A DNA stretch of 64,000 nt from Irpex lacteus. Lineage: Eukaryota > Basidiomycota > Agaricomycetes > Polyporales > Irpicaceae. Shown here one piece after another: positions 1 to 10,664 of this stretch. The stretch spans positions 248,001-312,000 of the forward strand of contig MQVO02000010.1 of assembly GCA_001986395.2 (NCBI GenBank), in the 5' to 3' direction. Position 1 is the stretch's first letter, and every line of letters starts with the position of its first letter. The translations under genes were made by a program, and so were the position numbers. The notes under the pieces are model-generated. The model saw only the letters and a program-made list of their open reading frames with translations. It had not been told where the DNA came from and made no database searches.

Positions 1-399
1 GGCGTGCCCGTCCATATTGCTTAGCGGGGTAATGGTGGCCCTCTGCTTTCCTGTCCCTCTCCTCGTCAACGACGCAACCCTCTTATGTGGCTCAATCTCC
101 ATATCATGTATTTGTCTCAATCGAGACGGACCTGGAGGCAGCACATCGTCGCCTCCTGGCATGGACCTCACTCTCCTTCTACTGCTGTTGCTTTCCAACG
201 ACGAAATGCGCCCACCACTCGAGGGCCGCCGAGAAGAAGGAGGATGTCCAAGCCCAAGCGAATTCATGTTGACCGTTCGATCTGGGCGAGTGCTGCGATG
301 CTGCTGAGAGCCGTCTTGGTCTGGAAAGCCATAGTCGGATCGTGACGGCGCTGAGCCATTGCTAGCAGACTGCAAGCCAGAGGGCCCGGCCTCTGCCAT
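1..399 (-). CDS. Serine/arginine-rich hypothetical protein (3' end beyond window)
   Basis: An open minus-strand frame runs without a stop from an ATG at 399 off the left edge. Its start is MAEAGPSGLQSASNGSAPSR. The product is rich in Ser, Arg, Gly and Pro, with basic clusters such as RRPSSGGR and SSRRRVRS, and looks disordered. I recognise no domain. The same frame stays open above the ATG (STSSSPSSTTSRAASKP) up to a TAA near position 470. The exon could therefore be an internal exon of the next gene, joined through an acceptor near 413; that would need an intron of about 410 nt, much longer than others here. The start is thus uncertain. Only part of the protein is in the window and no function is inferred. 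Confidence 0.5.
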   Translation of the reverse strand, partial: MAEAGPSGLQSASNGSAPSRSDYGFPDQDGSQQHRSTRPDRTVNMNSLGLGHPPSSRRPSSGGRISSLESNSSRRRVRSMPGGDDVLPPGPSRLRQIHDMEIEPHKRVASLTRRGTGKQRATITPLSNMDGHA

Positions 400-687
400 C
401 GGCTTGCTCGCCGCACGCGACGTTGTTGAAGACGGCGACGACGATGTCGAGAGGGTTAAAGTCAGAGTTTACGCCGGTCAGAGTCAAGTCGCCGCTGTGC
501 TACCCGACGCTTGTGGCTTCCACTTCCACGGCCCGTGCTATTATTACAAGCGCCAAATATAGATGTGCTATTATCGCGTGGTCTACTGTTACATACAACA
601 AAATCCCTAAATGAACAACAAAATCTAGTAAAGCGTAAAGGAGGGCATAAGCAGTCATTGTCAGTCGTAACATATGATACAGATGTA

Positions 688-1657
688 TTACAGAGCGAGA
701 AGATAAATACTCGGCGCACAGCCGTCCGACTTGCGCGCCGCACGGAGACACGACCACGAGGACATCTTCCTGCACGCAGCGGCCGACGCAGGGCCACCAC
801 CGCCCTTCTGATTCTCCTTGTCGCACCTTGCATCTTTCCGAACGATGGCAGACAACGACTCGGATCGTCTCCTTTTCTCGAATGGATCGAAGCGTGGGAG
901 GGGAGCGAGATGTTTGGTCAAAAGATCCGCGGTGACTGAGGAACTGATGGGTACGGCTGGCTTGCCCGTCTTCGACGAAGAACGTGTCAGGCTCTCGGCC
1001 AAACGAGAAGACTTTGAACGGGAAGGACGAGCAATCTGCGACTTGATGCTCGAGTGGTGGGAGCGTGGGTTGGACGGCCCGAGGCGCGGTGTACCTAAAG
1101 GTGACGAGCTCGGGAACGGTTGCAGACCTGCTGCATCGCGATGAGTGTCAACCTTTACAGCATTCGAACGGCAACTTACATTTGTCCAATGACACCTTCT
1201 CCTTTATGTCCCGCTCGCTGGCAGTTCTGCGCGTTGTCGGCAGATAGGGCAATGACACGATGGATTCGCTCATCTCGTCGCCGTCGAGCGATGAGGTCGA
1301 CGAATATGGGGATGCGGCTGCGCTTGATGCGGCCTTGCGCGCTCTGGCACGCATCTGCGCCCGTAGTACCTTGGAGACGTCTCCTAAGAGGTTGCCTGCG
1401 ATAAATATATAAACAACCATACGCGCGACGACACAAGCTTCTATACCTTTGTCGTATCCTCGCGAGCTGTTGACTGGTCGTGGCTCAGGAGTCGACGAGA
1501 CTGACGACGAGACACGCGAGCGTGTTGTTGAATGGTTCGTAATGGGCATTGCCGCCTTGGCGTCAGTGACGGCTGAGCGAGCACGCGTTCGCGTAGCTGG
1601 AGGTGGGCTGCGAGTCCGGCTAGTAGACGAGTGAGAGAGAAAGCTAGAGGCCAACAT
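688..1657 (-). CDS. Ser-rich basic hypothetical protein, 3 exons
   Basis: The minus-strand ATG at 1657 opens MLASSFLSHSSTSRTRSPPP. A 51-nt intron at about 1391-1441 (GTATAG...CGCAG) divides by three, so both spliced and retained forms keep the frame. The second coding block includes SSTSSLDGDEMSESIVSLPY. A second intron (GTAAGT...GATGCAG, about 1138-1185) leads to a third block with RFDPFEKRRRSESLSAIVRK, and the frame closes at 688. The protein is Ser/Arg-rich and probably unstructured, with basic stretches that could serve as nuclear signals. After the codons for RKDA the frame becomes low-complexity, and a GTGCGA donor lies there, so the true 3' end may differ. No family recognised. Confidence 0.5.
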
Positions 1658-2119
1658 GGAGGAGGACGGTGGTGGTAGTTGGTAGCTGTGTGAGTCGTAA
1701 ACCGAAGAGAGCGCAGTTCCTCACAGGTATGTGTAGTAATAGTCAGAGAGTGACATGAGGCGCCGACAACGAACTTGAACTGTGATCAGATGTGGCCTTA
1801 CGGTTGTGATCCACGTCGCGGCCGAGTCCAGACTGTGTCGTGAGGGCTGAGAGATGTGGTCATCCTTCAGTAACCCGTGCTCCGTGTTAATTGAATGTGC
1901 CGTGTGATGCCTACACGAGGCAAGAAAGGGTGATAATGGGGACAATGAGGTCGGTTTCGTGCTCCTGCTTCTATTATTGACGCTGTTTCGTTGAACAGAG
2001 AACATCGATACCTCAGGGGCTAGCTCCTTTCGGTCATTGATTGCCTAGGCTAGTGTTGCACTATGTCGTTACCGGGGGTATAGCCATGAAGCAATCCAAA
2101 ACGCAGGCACAAGTTAATC
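1658..2119. other. Intergenic, no gene seen
   Basis: This stretch lies between the start of the Ser-rich gene and the stop codon of SHY1, both on the minus strand. It should hold the promoter of the former and the 3' UTR of the latter. A 94-codon open frame at 1721-2005 has no recognisable content or splice partner. No repeat or RNA gene is evident. Confidence 0.5.
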
Positions 2120-3168
2120 TCAACGCGGCAAGGAAGCTCGCGCCCGTCTCTGTTTCAACAACAAACGTACGAACATGACAGACGTAAACGCGGAAAGAGA
2201 GTACCTAAAACGCGTCAGTCAGCACAGGCACTTGATGGGCCCGGAGAACTCACCATGTCACTACATATGATGCATGAGAGTTTCTGACGTCCACCGTGGG
2301 TGGCCTTCCTAGGGGGACGCCTCTTGCTACACGACTTGATGCTTCTCCAGCGTGACCCTCTGCGAATCAGGTTATAAAGGCCCATACGCAAGGACAGAAA
2401 AGCACTACTTGCCGAAGATTTCCTCAATATAAACAGGCTGCACCCCTGCCTGCTCGCCGCCAGCATACTCTGTCATCGCATCGATATCTACCCAGTACCA
2501 CACGCCTTCGTTAGGCTTGTTGTCGGGCGTAAAGTTGTTTCGTGTATGGCCAGTGCGGAGCATCCCAAGTACCTCGACTTCACGGTCATCGTCTTTCAGG
2601 TATGACTTGCTATCAGCTTGTTCCTGTGAAATGAATCCCCGGTCGACAAGCAACGTCGTGCCGTCTGCACGGACGAGGGGCTCAATAACGTGATACCCCT
2701 TCGTTCCGTCGTGCACTCGCGGGCCCAGAAGCATAGCGTGTGCGTGGTCCCATCTTCCTCTCAATAGAACTTTGCGATACACGAATTCCGGGACTGCATC
2801 AAGACTGCGCAGAATTAGCGATACTACGCGCAGCAATATGGTATGGGCATGTCCACTCACTTGATTTTCCTTGGGAGGGGCATGGGATCTCGTGAGAGCT
2901 TCTCCTGTAGCTCATCTATGAGATTGATCTTCCACTTCAGTCGTTTTACCTGCCAGGTGCCCAGCGCAAACGTGAAGATAGGAACTATGCCAAGTAGAAT
3001 CATTGTAGGGCTAAGCAAAGAATCCTTCTTCGCTCTGTACGTAGGGGTCCCTGCCGTAGTAGATTCCGTCCGTCTCCAATATGATGCCTGGGGTTTCTTG
3101 AATAATTGTCGTCTACATGTTGCTGCTGAAGAGAGGATCCCCCGTCTAAGTCCAGTCCAGCTCAACAT
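2120..3168 (-). CDS. SHY1: SURF1/Shy1 cytochrome c oxidase assembly factor
   Basis: A SURF1-family protein of the mitochondrial inner membrane that helps assemble Cox1 modules of complex IV. Exon 1 (2861-3168) encodes a basic, Ser/Thr-rich presequence, then a membrane segment (ILLGIVPIFTFALGTWQV) ending in the family's GTWQ motif. Exon 2 (about 2410-2804) carries the soluble domain, including RKVLLRGRWDH, GYHVIEPLVR and LLVDRGFI. Later exons give GRPPTVDVRNSH, VVTWYSLSAFTSVM (second membrane segment) and a basic tail ASLPR ending at 2120. Introns: 2805-2860 (GTGAGT), one between EEIFG and the GVPLGRPP block that uses either a GC donor at 2412 or a weak GT donor at 2408, and one splitting the TW codon pair (GTGAGT...TTTTAG). 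SLA2 starts 183 bp away in divergent orientation. The family call is firm. Confidence 0.93.
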
Positions 3169-3351
3169 CGCGGGTTAGCACAGAGATGGTCGCAGTCGAA
3201 AGCCAAGGGCAGAACACTGAGCGGGGCTTGGACCGGGTACGAGCGCGCTAATCTCAGCAGGCTGCGCGTAAGACTTGGGTTCTGCTACTGACTGCGACTG
3301 CCCCTCTCATTCCACTCTCATACCCCCAGGTCGTCAGGACCACTATCAGAC
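3169..3351. promoter_or_regulatory. Divergent SHY1/SLA2 promoter interval
   Basis: Only 183 bp separate the SHY1 ATG (3168, minus) from the first coding base of SLA2 (3352, plus). Both core promoters must lie here or inside the 5' untranslated exons. Pyrimidine-rich DNA (cccctctcattccactctc, about 3301-3319) precedes the SLA2 start, as is common at fungal transcription starts. I see no clear TATA box. Confidence 0.45.
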
Positions 3352-6300
3352 ATGTAAGAACACCATGAAATACTGATGCTGCAAGTGTGCTGACTATGGG
3401 ACAGGTATAGCAATTCACGGACACGGCAGACAGGTTTCGATATCGACGGTGATGAGCTACACTACCCGACTCGACCAGTAGACAAGGACAAGGCGGAGGC
3501 AGAGCTGGTCGTGAACATCAAGAAGGCGACAAATCCAGACGAAACTGCACCAAAGCAGAAGCACGTCCGAAGTATGTCCTACTCAGAGCGGGCTATGTGT
3601 GCAGCCAGGGCTTACATGACAATCTTACAGAGTGTATCGTGTATACATGGGACTACCATTCTTCCATATCGTTTTGGAACGGACTGAGGGTGCAGCCTAT
3701 ACTCGCGGACGAGGTGCAGACGTTCAAGGCTTTGATCACGGTACACAAGGTCATACAGGAGGGTCATCCTATTGTGCGTAACCTATCATCACAAACGGGG
3801 CGAGCACATCTCATTAGCCACGTAACAGACGATCAAGGAGGCGCACGGCCAAACAGGATGGTTAGAAACTTGCGCTCGTACTGTTGGTCACGATAGTGCT
3901 CGAGGTGTGTACTGCGTGAAGGTCTCATGGCCGTTTACCCACCTACTTACCGTGCAACGCAGGTTACGGACCTTTGATTAGAACCTATGTCCAGTTCATC
4001 TTGGCGAAGCTTAGGTTCCATCGTTTGCGACCCGAGTTCAACGGTCTTTTCGAGTATGAGGAGTATGTGACTCTGAAGGGGATTGATGATCCCAACGAAG
4101 GGTGAATGTTTCTAGATGCGCCCATGACACTATAACTAACTCTATGTCAAGTTATGAAACCATCTCCGACCTTATGAATCTTCAAGACCAGATCGACTCG
4201 TTCCAGAAAATGATCTTTGCACACTTCCGGCATTCAGCAAATAACGAATGTCGTATCTCTGCCCTTGTCCCTCTCGTGAAAGAGAGCTGGGGAATCTACC
4301 GTTTCATCACTAGCATGCTTCGTGCGATGCACCGGAGTGAGCCTGCCATCTTGCTTGCCATTGACATGTCCGGTATTAATGCCAGCTTTTAGGGACCAAT
4401 GATCCGGAAGCCCTGGAGCCCCTGCGACAACGTTTCAGCGCCCAACACTATGCCCTCCGCAAGTTCTACTACGAATGCTCAAACTTGAAGTACCTTACAA
4501 GTCTTATTAATGTTCCCAAGCTCGGACAGGTGATTCATTCATATCACTTACGTCTGAACAAGAACTTATCAGTACTGTTCAGGACCCACCTAACCTGACT
4601 GACAATGGTCCTGCGCCGGATCTCCCAGCTCGACCAACCACGGCCGCTCCACCAAGTGCACCACCGCCAGCTGCCACACCAGTCGCTGACATCGCCGAGC
4701 AAGCTCGTATGCTCAAGGAATACGAGGATCAACAGAAGGCGTTGTTGGCGGCTCGTGAGGCCGAGGAACGTCAACGCAGAGAACAAGAGGAAGCCCAGCA
4801 GCGCGAGTTTGAGCGTAGGCAGGCCGAGCAAGCCGAGCAGCAGAGACTGGCTCAGGAACAATTGTACCAGCAACAACTGATGCAGTACAACAACCAACAG
4901 GCGCAGGCTGTTGCTGAACAAAGCATGAACCTCGAGCGTGAGCTTCTCGCTATGAGAGGCCAGTATGAGCGCGATCAGTTGATGCTCGAGCAGTACGACA
5001 GAGTAAGTGGGAACAAAATGGAATAGCTCACAGGTACTGACTGTATGTTCCAGAGGGTCAAAGCTCTTGAGGGCGAGCTAAGCAGCGTGACCGCGAACAT
5101 AAACTCGCAACTCATGTCCAAGGATGAGCTCATCAAGCAGCTCCAGGATCAGGTCACCTTATGGCGCAACAAATACGAGGCCCTCGCCAAACTGTACAGC
5201 CAGCTCCGTACGGAGCATCTCGACATGCTGGCCAAGTTCAAGCAGTTCCAGTTGAAGGCCAACTCTGCGCAGGAAGCTATCGATCGCATGGAGCGTATGG
5301 AGCGTGACTTGAAGTCGAAGAACTTGGAGCTGGCGGATATGATTCGTGAACGCGACCGTGCTCGGTTTGACCTTGATCGCCAGAAGGCGAGTCATAAGGA
5401 CGAGCTTGATCGTCTGAAACGGGAGCTCAACTTTGCGAATGAGCGGGCGGAGGACGCTTCGAGATCGAAGAGCTCTGAAGTGTCGAACGTGTTGTCGAAG
5501 TATAACCGTCAGCTCTCCGAGCTCGAGGATTCTTTGCGGGTAAGACAGTTCTCTTTCCTTATTGTCATGATGGCACTGACTGCAACATATGTGATAGGCC
5601 AAGCAACTGCAGATCGATGACCTACTCGTCAAACTCAATGACGCCCAAGCTGAAGTTGACAGGGTTCGCGAGGAGAAGGACGACGAAATTGCTATCCTCC
5701 AGGAGAGTGTTGATAGCACCATTCAACAGCTTGGTGAAGCTCAGCAGGTTGAAATTATGCTCTTCACGTTGCACGTATTCGTACTAAGTCCTCTATTTGT
5801 CCAATAGAACCAAGGTCTGGCAGAAGAGACCGTTAACGCTCAAATCGACACTCTCATTCTGGATAACCGCAAGAAGCTCAACGCTATCATTGGTGTGTTA
5901 CGTCTGTTTCATGGAAGGTAGTGTAGACATTGACTCTTCTGCAGACTCCATCCTGCAGGCTTGTGTCCAGAAGGTCGACGAGGCTATATACGAGCTCGAA
6001 TCACCCGCCCAAACCGGTAACCTCAACTCTACGCCTGAATACACCTTGTCGATGATCGAGAAGGCCGTCAGCAATGCCACAGACTTCGCCATGATTTTCA
6101 ACCTCTACCTTGGTGGCGAAGTCGGTGGTGACCATGTTGAGGTTATCAAGGGTGCCAACGAGCTTGCTCAGTCGCTATCTGACGTCCTCATCAACACGAA
6201 GGGTATCACGCGTCTTGTGAGCGATGAGGACTCCGAGAAACTCATCAACGTTGCGCGCACTACTGGTGATGTCGGCCTTCGGGTGTTTCTCAACCTGCAG

Positions 6301-7182
6301 TCCTACAAGCTCGACCTTCTTCCTCAGTCGACGCAGAGGAAGGAGGTGGCTATGCGTAATAACAGCGAGGTCCGCTCGGCACTCACCAAGCTCTCTGAGA
6401 CCATCGACAAGTTGGCTCCCAAGGGTGGCAAAGCAGGCGCGCTCGCGAAGACGAACGGTGATATTGGTGACCTCGTCGAGCAGGAGATGTTGGGAGCTGC
6501 CAAGGCTATTGAGGCTGCTACCGAACGTCTGCAACAGCTCATCTCTCGCCCGCGTGACTCTAGTCGCTACAGTGCTGTCGACTTGCAAGTACACGACTCT
6601 ATCCTGGCCGCCGCTCTCGCTATCACGAATGCCATCGGTCGTCTCATTCAGGCCGCTACCGAGTCGCAACAAGAGATCGTCGCTCAAGGCAAGGGCTCGA
6701 GTACGACGCAGCAGTTCTACAAGAAGAACAACCGTTGGACTGAGGGTCTTATTTCTGCTGCGCGCTCCGTCGCGTTCGCCACCAACCTGCTGATCGAGTG
6801 CGCCGATGGTGTCCTCTCAGGCACACACTCGCTTGAGCAGCTCATCGTTGCATCGAACGAAGTGGCAGCTGCCACAGCACAGCTTGTCGCCGCTTCGCGT
6901 GTCAAGGCGAACTTGATGTCGAAGACACAGGAACGCTTGGAACTCGCTGCCAAAGCTGTCACTGAGGCTTGCAAGGCACTTGTCAAGCAGGTCAAGGCAA
7001 TCTCTGCGCGCGAGATCCAGGAGGAAGACATCGACTATAAGAACATTCCTGTGTTGGAGTTCAAGCGACGGGAGATGGAGCAGCAGGTCGAGATTCTGCG
7101 GTTGGAGAAGGACTTGGGTGCTGCTCGCCATCGTCTGGGCGCGATGCGTCGTGCAGGATATCACACGGAAGAGACAGACTGA
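3352..7182 (+). CDS. SLA2: Sla2/End4 (HIP1R-type) endocytic adaptor
   Basis: An endocytic coat adaptor linking PIP2 membrane and clathrin to actin at cortical patches. The N-terminus has an ANTH domain (KCIVYTWDYHSSISFWNGL, TVHKVIQEGHP, HRLRPEFNGLFEYEEYV). A Pro-rich linker follows (DLPARPTTAAPPSAPPPAAT). A long Gln/Glu-rich coiled coil spans roughly 4700-5800. The C-terminal I/LWEQ talin-like actin-binding domain (about 6500-7150) includes RWTEGLISAARSVAFATNLL and LVAASRVKANLMSKTQ. I count at least ten short introns, with a total near 1,050 aa, as expected for fungal Sla2. The start codon appears split: AT at 3352-3353, an intron at 3354-3404 (GTAAGA, CTGAC, ACAG), then G at 3405, giving MYSNSRTRQTGFD. 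No other in-frame ATG lies between this position and the ANTH domain. The family call is very secure. Confidence 0.95.
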
Positions 7183-7553
7183 TTTTATCTCCCTCCTCGA
7201 TTTTCCACTTGATTTACAACAGTACCTGTATCATCATTATAGCTCCGGAATATATATACGAACAATTGCAGTATTGATCATGACCGTCCGTTCAGTTCCA
7301 CGACGCAGACTATGAATGAGGGTGATACATGCATGTGTATATATGGCAGATGCGACAATGGGATGGGTGATTCCAAAAGGGTAAACAGGAAAGGAGTGAG
7401 GATTAGTAGCTAAGTACTTCCAAAAGCAATATGGCACGAAAAGCCAGGAGGGTAACTACGCGATTATGAAAGCGGTGAATCTATCCAACAAGAAAAGGCA
7501 ATAAAAAGACCTATAGGCAAGATATATAAAAACAACAAAAAGCCATAAACAAT
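7183..7553. other. Convergent 3' interval
   Basis: AT-rich DNA between the SLA2 stop and the stop of the facing Ser/Pro-rich gene. It includes A-rich runs (about 7491-7545) that could act as poly(A) signals for one or both genes. No ORF or RNA gene is supported. Confidence 0.5.
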
Positions 7554-10500
7554 TTAAAACCCGCGACCATCCTCATCAAAACTCCGTATCGTGTCAAACG
7601 AAGTTCCCCTATCCAAGTCAAGGAAACTGCTCTCCTGCTCATGATCTATAGCAGTGTGATAGGCAGTAGTGGCGTATGAGTTGACGGACATCTCGGCCAG
7701 ACTGACGGCGTCATTCGCGACATCCCACTCGTCTTCAATTTCCAGGAACGAAGGCTTCTTCGCGAGAGACCTGCGATTGAAAGCTTTCTGACCAAAGGCA
7801 CTCGGGGGTCTAGACGAACGTATGGAAGAGCTGCCCGCTCCGTCTCCGTCACGAGAAGCGATGGACTGCAGGGTCGGTCTCCGACGTGGAGGTGGTGACA
7901 AAGCCTGGTACGGAACCGCACTCGTCCGGTTTGCCGTTGCATCCGCTTGCCTCTCCCGTTGCAAACGTGGACGTGGTGGAGGCGGCAGTCCACCGCTCGT
8001 CATCTCCGACACGGAAGTTGCTGTCACAGGCGAAACCGGCGGTGACGCAAAACTCGGCTGTGCTGTCGAGGGTCTGGTGTTCGGAGGACTATAAGTGGTG
8101 CTTCTCCCGGGAGACATACCCCATCCAGCGTTCCTGGTGGCTTCAGCCGTCGCCGGCCTCTTCGTGGGCGTACCGAACGTCTGCGCCACACCGACCAGAC
8201 CACGTAGGCCCAGGTCGTCTGCGCCGCTGCTGCCGTTGCCCGTCCTCTCCTCTGGACCGAACGCTGACATATTCGATAGAAGGGAATCCGTCCGTGACCG
8301 CATGGACTTTGCCCGGCCTCCGCCTATGAAAGCCATGCCAAAGTCGCCTGGTTCGATATCCAGCTTCGGTGTCCTACCCTCTCCCCCTCGCTCGGAAGTC
8401 AACTCTGACTGTGTATCCTCACGATCGTCCTGCTCCCACTCCCCATTGTTGAACTGCTGCTCCAACTTCAACATCTCCGCTGGCGACATGATATGCTGCT
8501 GCACTATATGTTCTCCATGCGACACCCTCTTCGAGTTGGCTGGCGTCGAACTCATCTCCTCCCACGCAGGTGATACACACGCGTTCTCCGTGACTAGAGA
8601 AAGCTGGTTTCCCATATTCGAAAACGACAACATCACCGGTTTACTTCGCATCCCAATGTCCTTTGAAATCGACTCTACACCATCTATGCTCAAACTCGAT
8701 AGGGAACGTAGATCGTCATCCGCTGTGGATGGCGGGGTACTCGATGACTTCGAGATACTCGTGCGGCGGCCGCTGGATCCTGAGAATAATCGTCTCCGCA
8801 TAGGAGGCGATTGAGTATTCGAGGCGGATGCTTTCGTAGAAGAAACATCTGAGCTGCTTGCGTTAGTCGGACAGTGGTTGCTGCCGCGCAAGGAGGGGAG
8901 AGGAGGTAGAGGGATACGGGGATGATGGAAGGAGCGTTGTTTCCGAGGAGCTTTACCGATAGGTGGCGGCAGGACCGCGGAAAGCACAGGTGAGACTGCT
9001 TCATCGGAAAGGAGAGACGAAGCTGACGTAACACTGGCCTGAGACACACGCTTGTGCATGCTCGTTTGCGAAGCCGCTTTCCTAAGAACGTTGTGGTGTG
9101 GAGACGACAGGTGAGGACTGCTGGCGGACGGAGAGCTTGGTTTCGACTTCGTAACTCGGCGAGGTGGAGGCTCGATGGTCATACTTCGCGGTGTGAACGG
9201 CATATCGTCGTCCAGGATCATCTCTCGAGCAAGACCGGATATGTCGTTGTCAAAGTCCTCGAGATCAAGCTCTATCGAGGCAAAAGTCATGCTAGACGTA
9301 CTCGACGACCGAGGCTCCCGTTCGGATATGTAAGACAGAGAGTCGATATCATCGTCTTCAGCACCCTCGTCCGAGAGTAAGAATGGTGACATCGGTGGTG
9401 GAGGTAATCGTGAGGTTGGGGGAGCAGAGGTGATAGGAGGTAGGTTCTGCGAGGCTTTACGGACGAGCACCAAAGGACGCACTCCACCGCCTGGCAGATG
9501 TCCCCCGCTACTGACTGTTGATACAGAGGACCGCATGTTGTTGAATATTATCGGTGATGCAGTGGACGAGGTCGACTTCGACTGGTTCCGTATGTGTGAC
9601 TCGGACCGTTGTCGGTGTAGCAGGGGCCGTTCAGAATATCGACTCTCGTCGGAGCGTGCAGTCGCTGGTGTCTCGCTGGCCGATGACGCTGGGAGTCCGA
9701 ATGTCTGGACAGCGGGTCGAAGCGGCATAGCTGGCCGTCCAAAGGTCCCTGATTCGCCTGGACGAGCTATGGGCGATGCTGGTGAGGACTTTGATATCGT
9801 TCGAACTCTGCCATTCTCCACCGTTATCTGTGCAGCCGCAAGCAGTTCTGCTGCTTGAGAACCTTCTGCTACGAGAGACATTTCTCGTCTCATTCGTTTA
9901 CTGCGTATGCTCGCAGCATTCGAGCGTTGTCTAAAGAAGTCCATGGATGAGATGGTGGTGAAGAGACAAGACATGAGATATACAAACCTTGCAACCGGGA
10001 GCTGAGGTAGTGGCTGAGCGTCTGCAGGGTTACCATGCGAGTTAGATGATGATGAGGCATAGGACATGCGGTTTGCGATCGACGATTCTCCCCGCTTCGT
10101 ATTCGGGTCCAGTAAAGAGTTGTCAGACCAAACCGAAAGGCGATTCGCGTCGGGACCAGCGCCCGACATGACTACTCCGCCCGCCGCAAACGGGTCAGTT
10201 TCGTGGAACATCATGACGGAGTTTTGGTAAGATGTCCTTCTGGGATGGTCGGACGGTGTTCGAGGTTCAGAGGTGGTGTAGGGATCCGAGCGTTGGTCAA
10301 ACTCGTAGGAGCGTTCAGTGGACACGGATTTAGCAGGCGGGCGGTTCGTGAAGTACGGTGAAGGCACGGGCGAGTGAAGATTGCCTGGAGAGGAAAACGA
10401 GGATATACTGGACGGTGATGGGGGCATATAGGACTTTGGCGGGTCTTGTATGGTGAGATTTGGCTTTTTTGACTTCTTACCAATAGCGGTGGCTACAAAG

Positions 10501-10664
10501 GTGTTGAATTTCGACTCCTTTGCCTTTGGTGGACCATTCTGCGCGTGCTGTTTCGCATCCGAGCCGAGACTTGATTGCGAGGAATTTGCGCGAGTTATGG
10601 GAGTCGGATTGAAGGATTTGGACCTCCACCATGATTTGCCTTGCGTGGAGGAGGAGGCGGCCAT
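7554..10664 (-). CDS. Large Ser/Pro-rich low-complexity protein (about 1,000 aa)
   Basis: An almost uninterrupted 1,036-codon frame starting MAASSSTQGKSWWRSKSFNP. It is dominated by Ser, Pro, Arg and Thr. Acidic patches (DEGAEDDDIDSLSYISE; DLEDFDNDISGLAREMILDD) and a more ordered, acidic C-terminus (KPSFLEIEDEWDVANDAVSL...FDEDGRGF) stand out. Within the frame sits a 57-nt stretch encoding FVYLMSCLFTTISSMDFFR. It starts GTTTGT, ends TTTAG and divides by three, so it is probably a spliced intron and the mature protein about 1,017 aa. No catalytic domain is visible. The composition suggests a disordered, phospho-regulated scaffold, but that is inference from composition only. Long frames on the opposite strand are shadows of its biased codons. 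Confidence 0.82.
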   Translation of the reverse strand: MAASSSTQGKSWWRSKSFNPTPITRANSSQSSLGSDAKQHAQNGPPKAKESKFNTFVATAIGKKSKKPNLTIQDPPKSYMPPSPSSISSFSSPGNLHSPVPSPYFTNRPPAKSVSTERSYEFDQRSDPYTTSEPRTPSDHPRRTSYQNSVMMFHETDPFAAGGVVMSGAGPDANRLSVWSDNSLLDPNTKRGESSIANRMSYASSSSNSHGNPADAQPLPQLPVARFVYLMSCLFTTISSMDFFRQRSNAASIRSKRMRREMSLVAEGSQAAELLAAAQITVENGRVRTISKSSPASPIARPGESGTFGRPAMPLRPAVQTFGLPASSASETPATARSDESRYSERPLLHRQRSESHIRNQSKSTSSTASPIIFNNMRSSVSTVSSGGHLPGGGVRPLVLVRKASQNLPPITSAPPTSRLPPPPMSPFLLSDEGAEDDDIDSLSYISEREPRSSSTSSMTFASIELDLEDFDNDISGLAREMILDDDMPFTPRSMTIEPPPRRVTKSKPSSPSASSPHLSSPHHNVLRKAASQTSMHKRVSQASVTSASSLLSDEAVSPVLSAVLPPPIGKAPRKQRSFHHPRIPLPPLPSLRGSNHCPTNASSSDVSSTKASASNTQSPPMRRRLFSGSSGRRTSISKSSSTPPSTADDDLRSLSSLSIDGVESISKDIGMRSKPVMLSFSNMGNQLSLVTENACVSPAWEEMSSTPANSKRVSHGEHIVQQHIMSPAEMLKLEQQFNNGEWEQDDREDTQSELTSERGGEGRTPKLDIEPGDFGMAFIGGGRAKSMRSRTDSLLSNMSAFGPEERTGNGSSGADDLGLRGLVGVAQTFGTPTKRPATAEATRNAGWGMSPGRSTTYSPPNTRPSTAQPSFASPPVSPVTATSVSEMTSGGLPPPPRPRLQRERQADATANRTSAVPYQALSPPPRRRPTLQSIASRDGDGAGSSSIRSSRPPSAFGQKAFNRRSLAKKPSFLEIEDEWDVANDAVSLAEMSVNSYATTAYHTAIDHEQESSFLDLDRGTSFDTIRSFDEDGRGF

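Noticed and set aside
462..833. Minus-strand 123-codon Arg-rich frame
   Set aside because: It overlaps the 3' end of a better supported frame, and its Arg-rich text has no domain.
4544..6687. Long minus-strand open frames across SLA2
   Set aside because: They mirror the biased codons of SLA2, break at its introns and have no recognisable domain.
3352..7182. SLA2 as a mark of a mating-type locus
   Set aside because: SLA2 flanks MAT in many ascomycetes, but this is a basidiomycete and no homeodomain, HMG, pheromone or receptor gene is present in the window.
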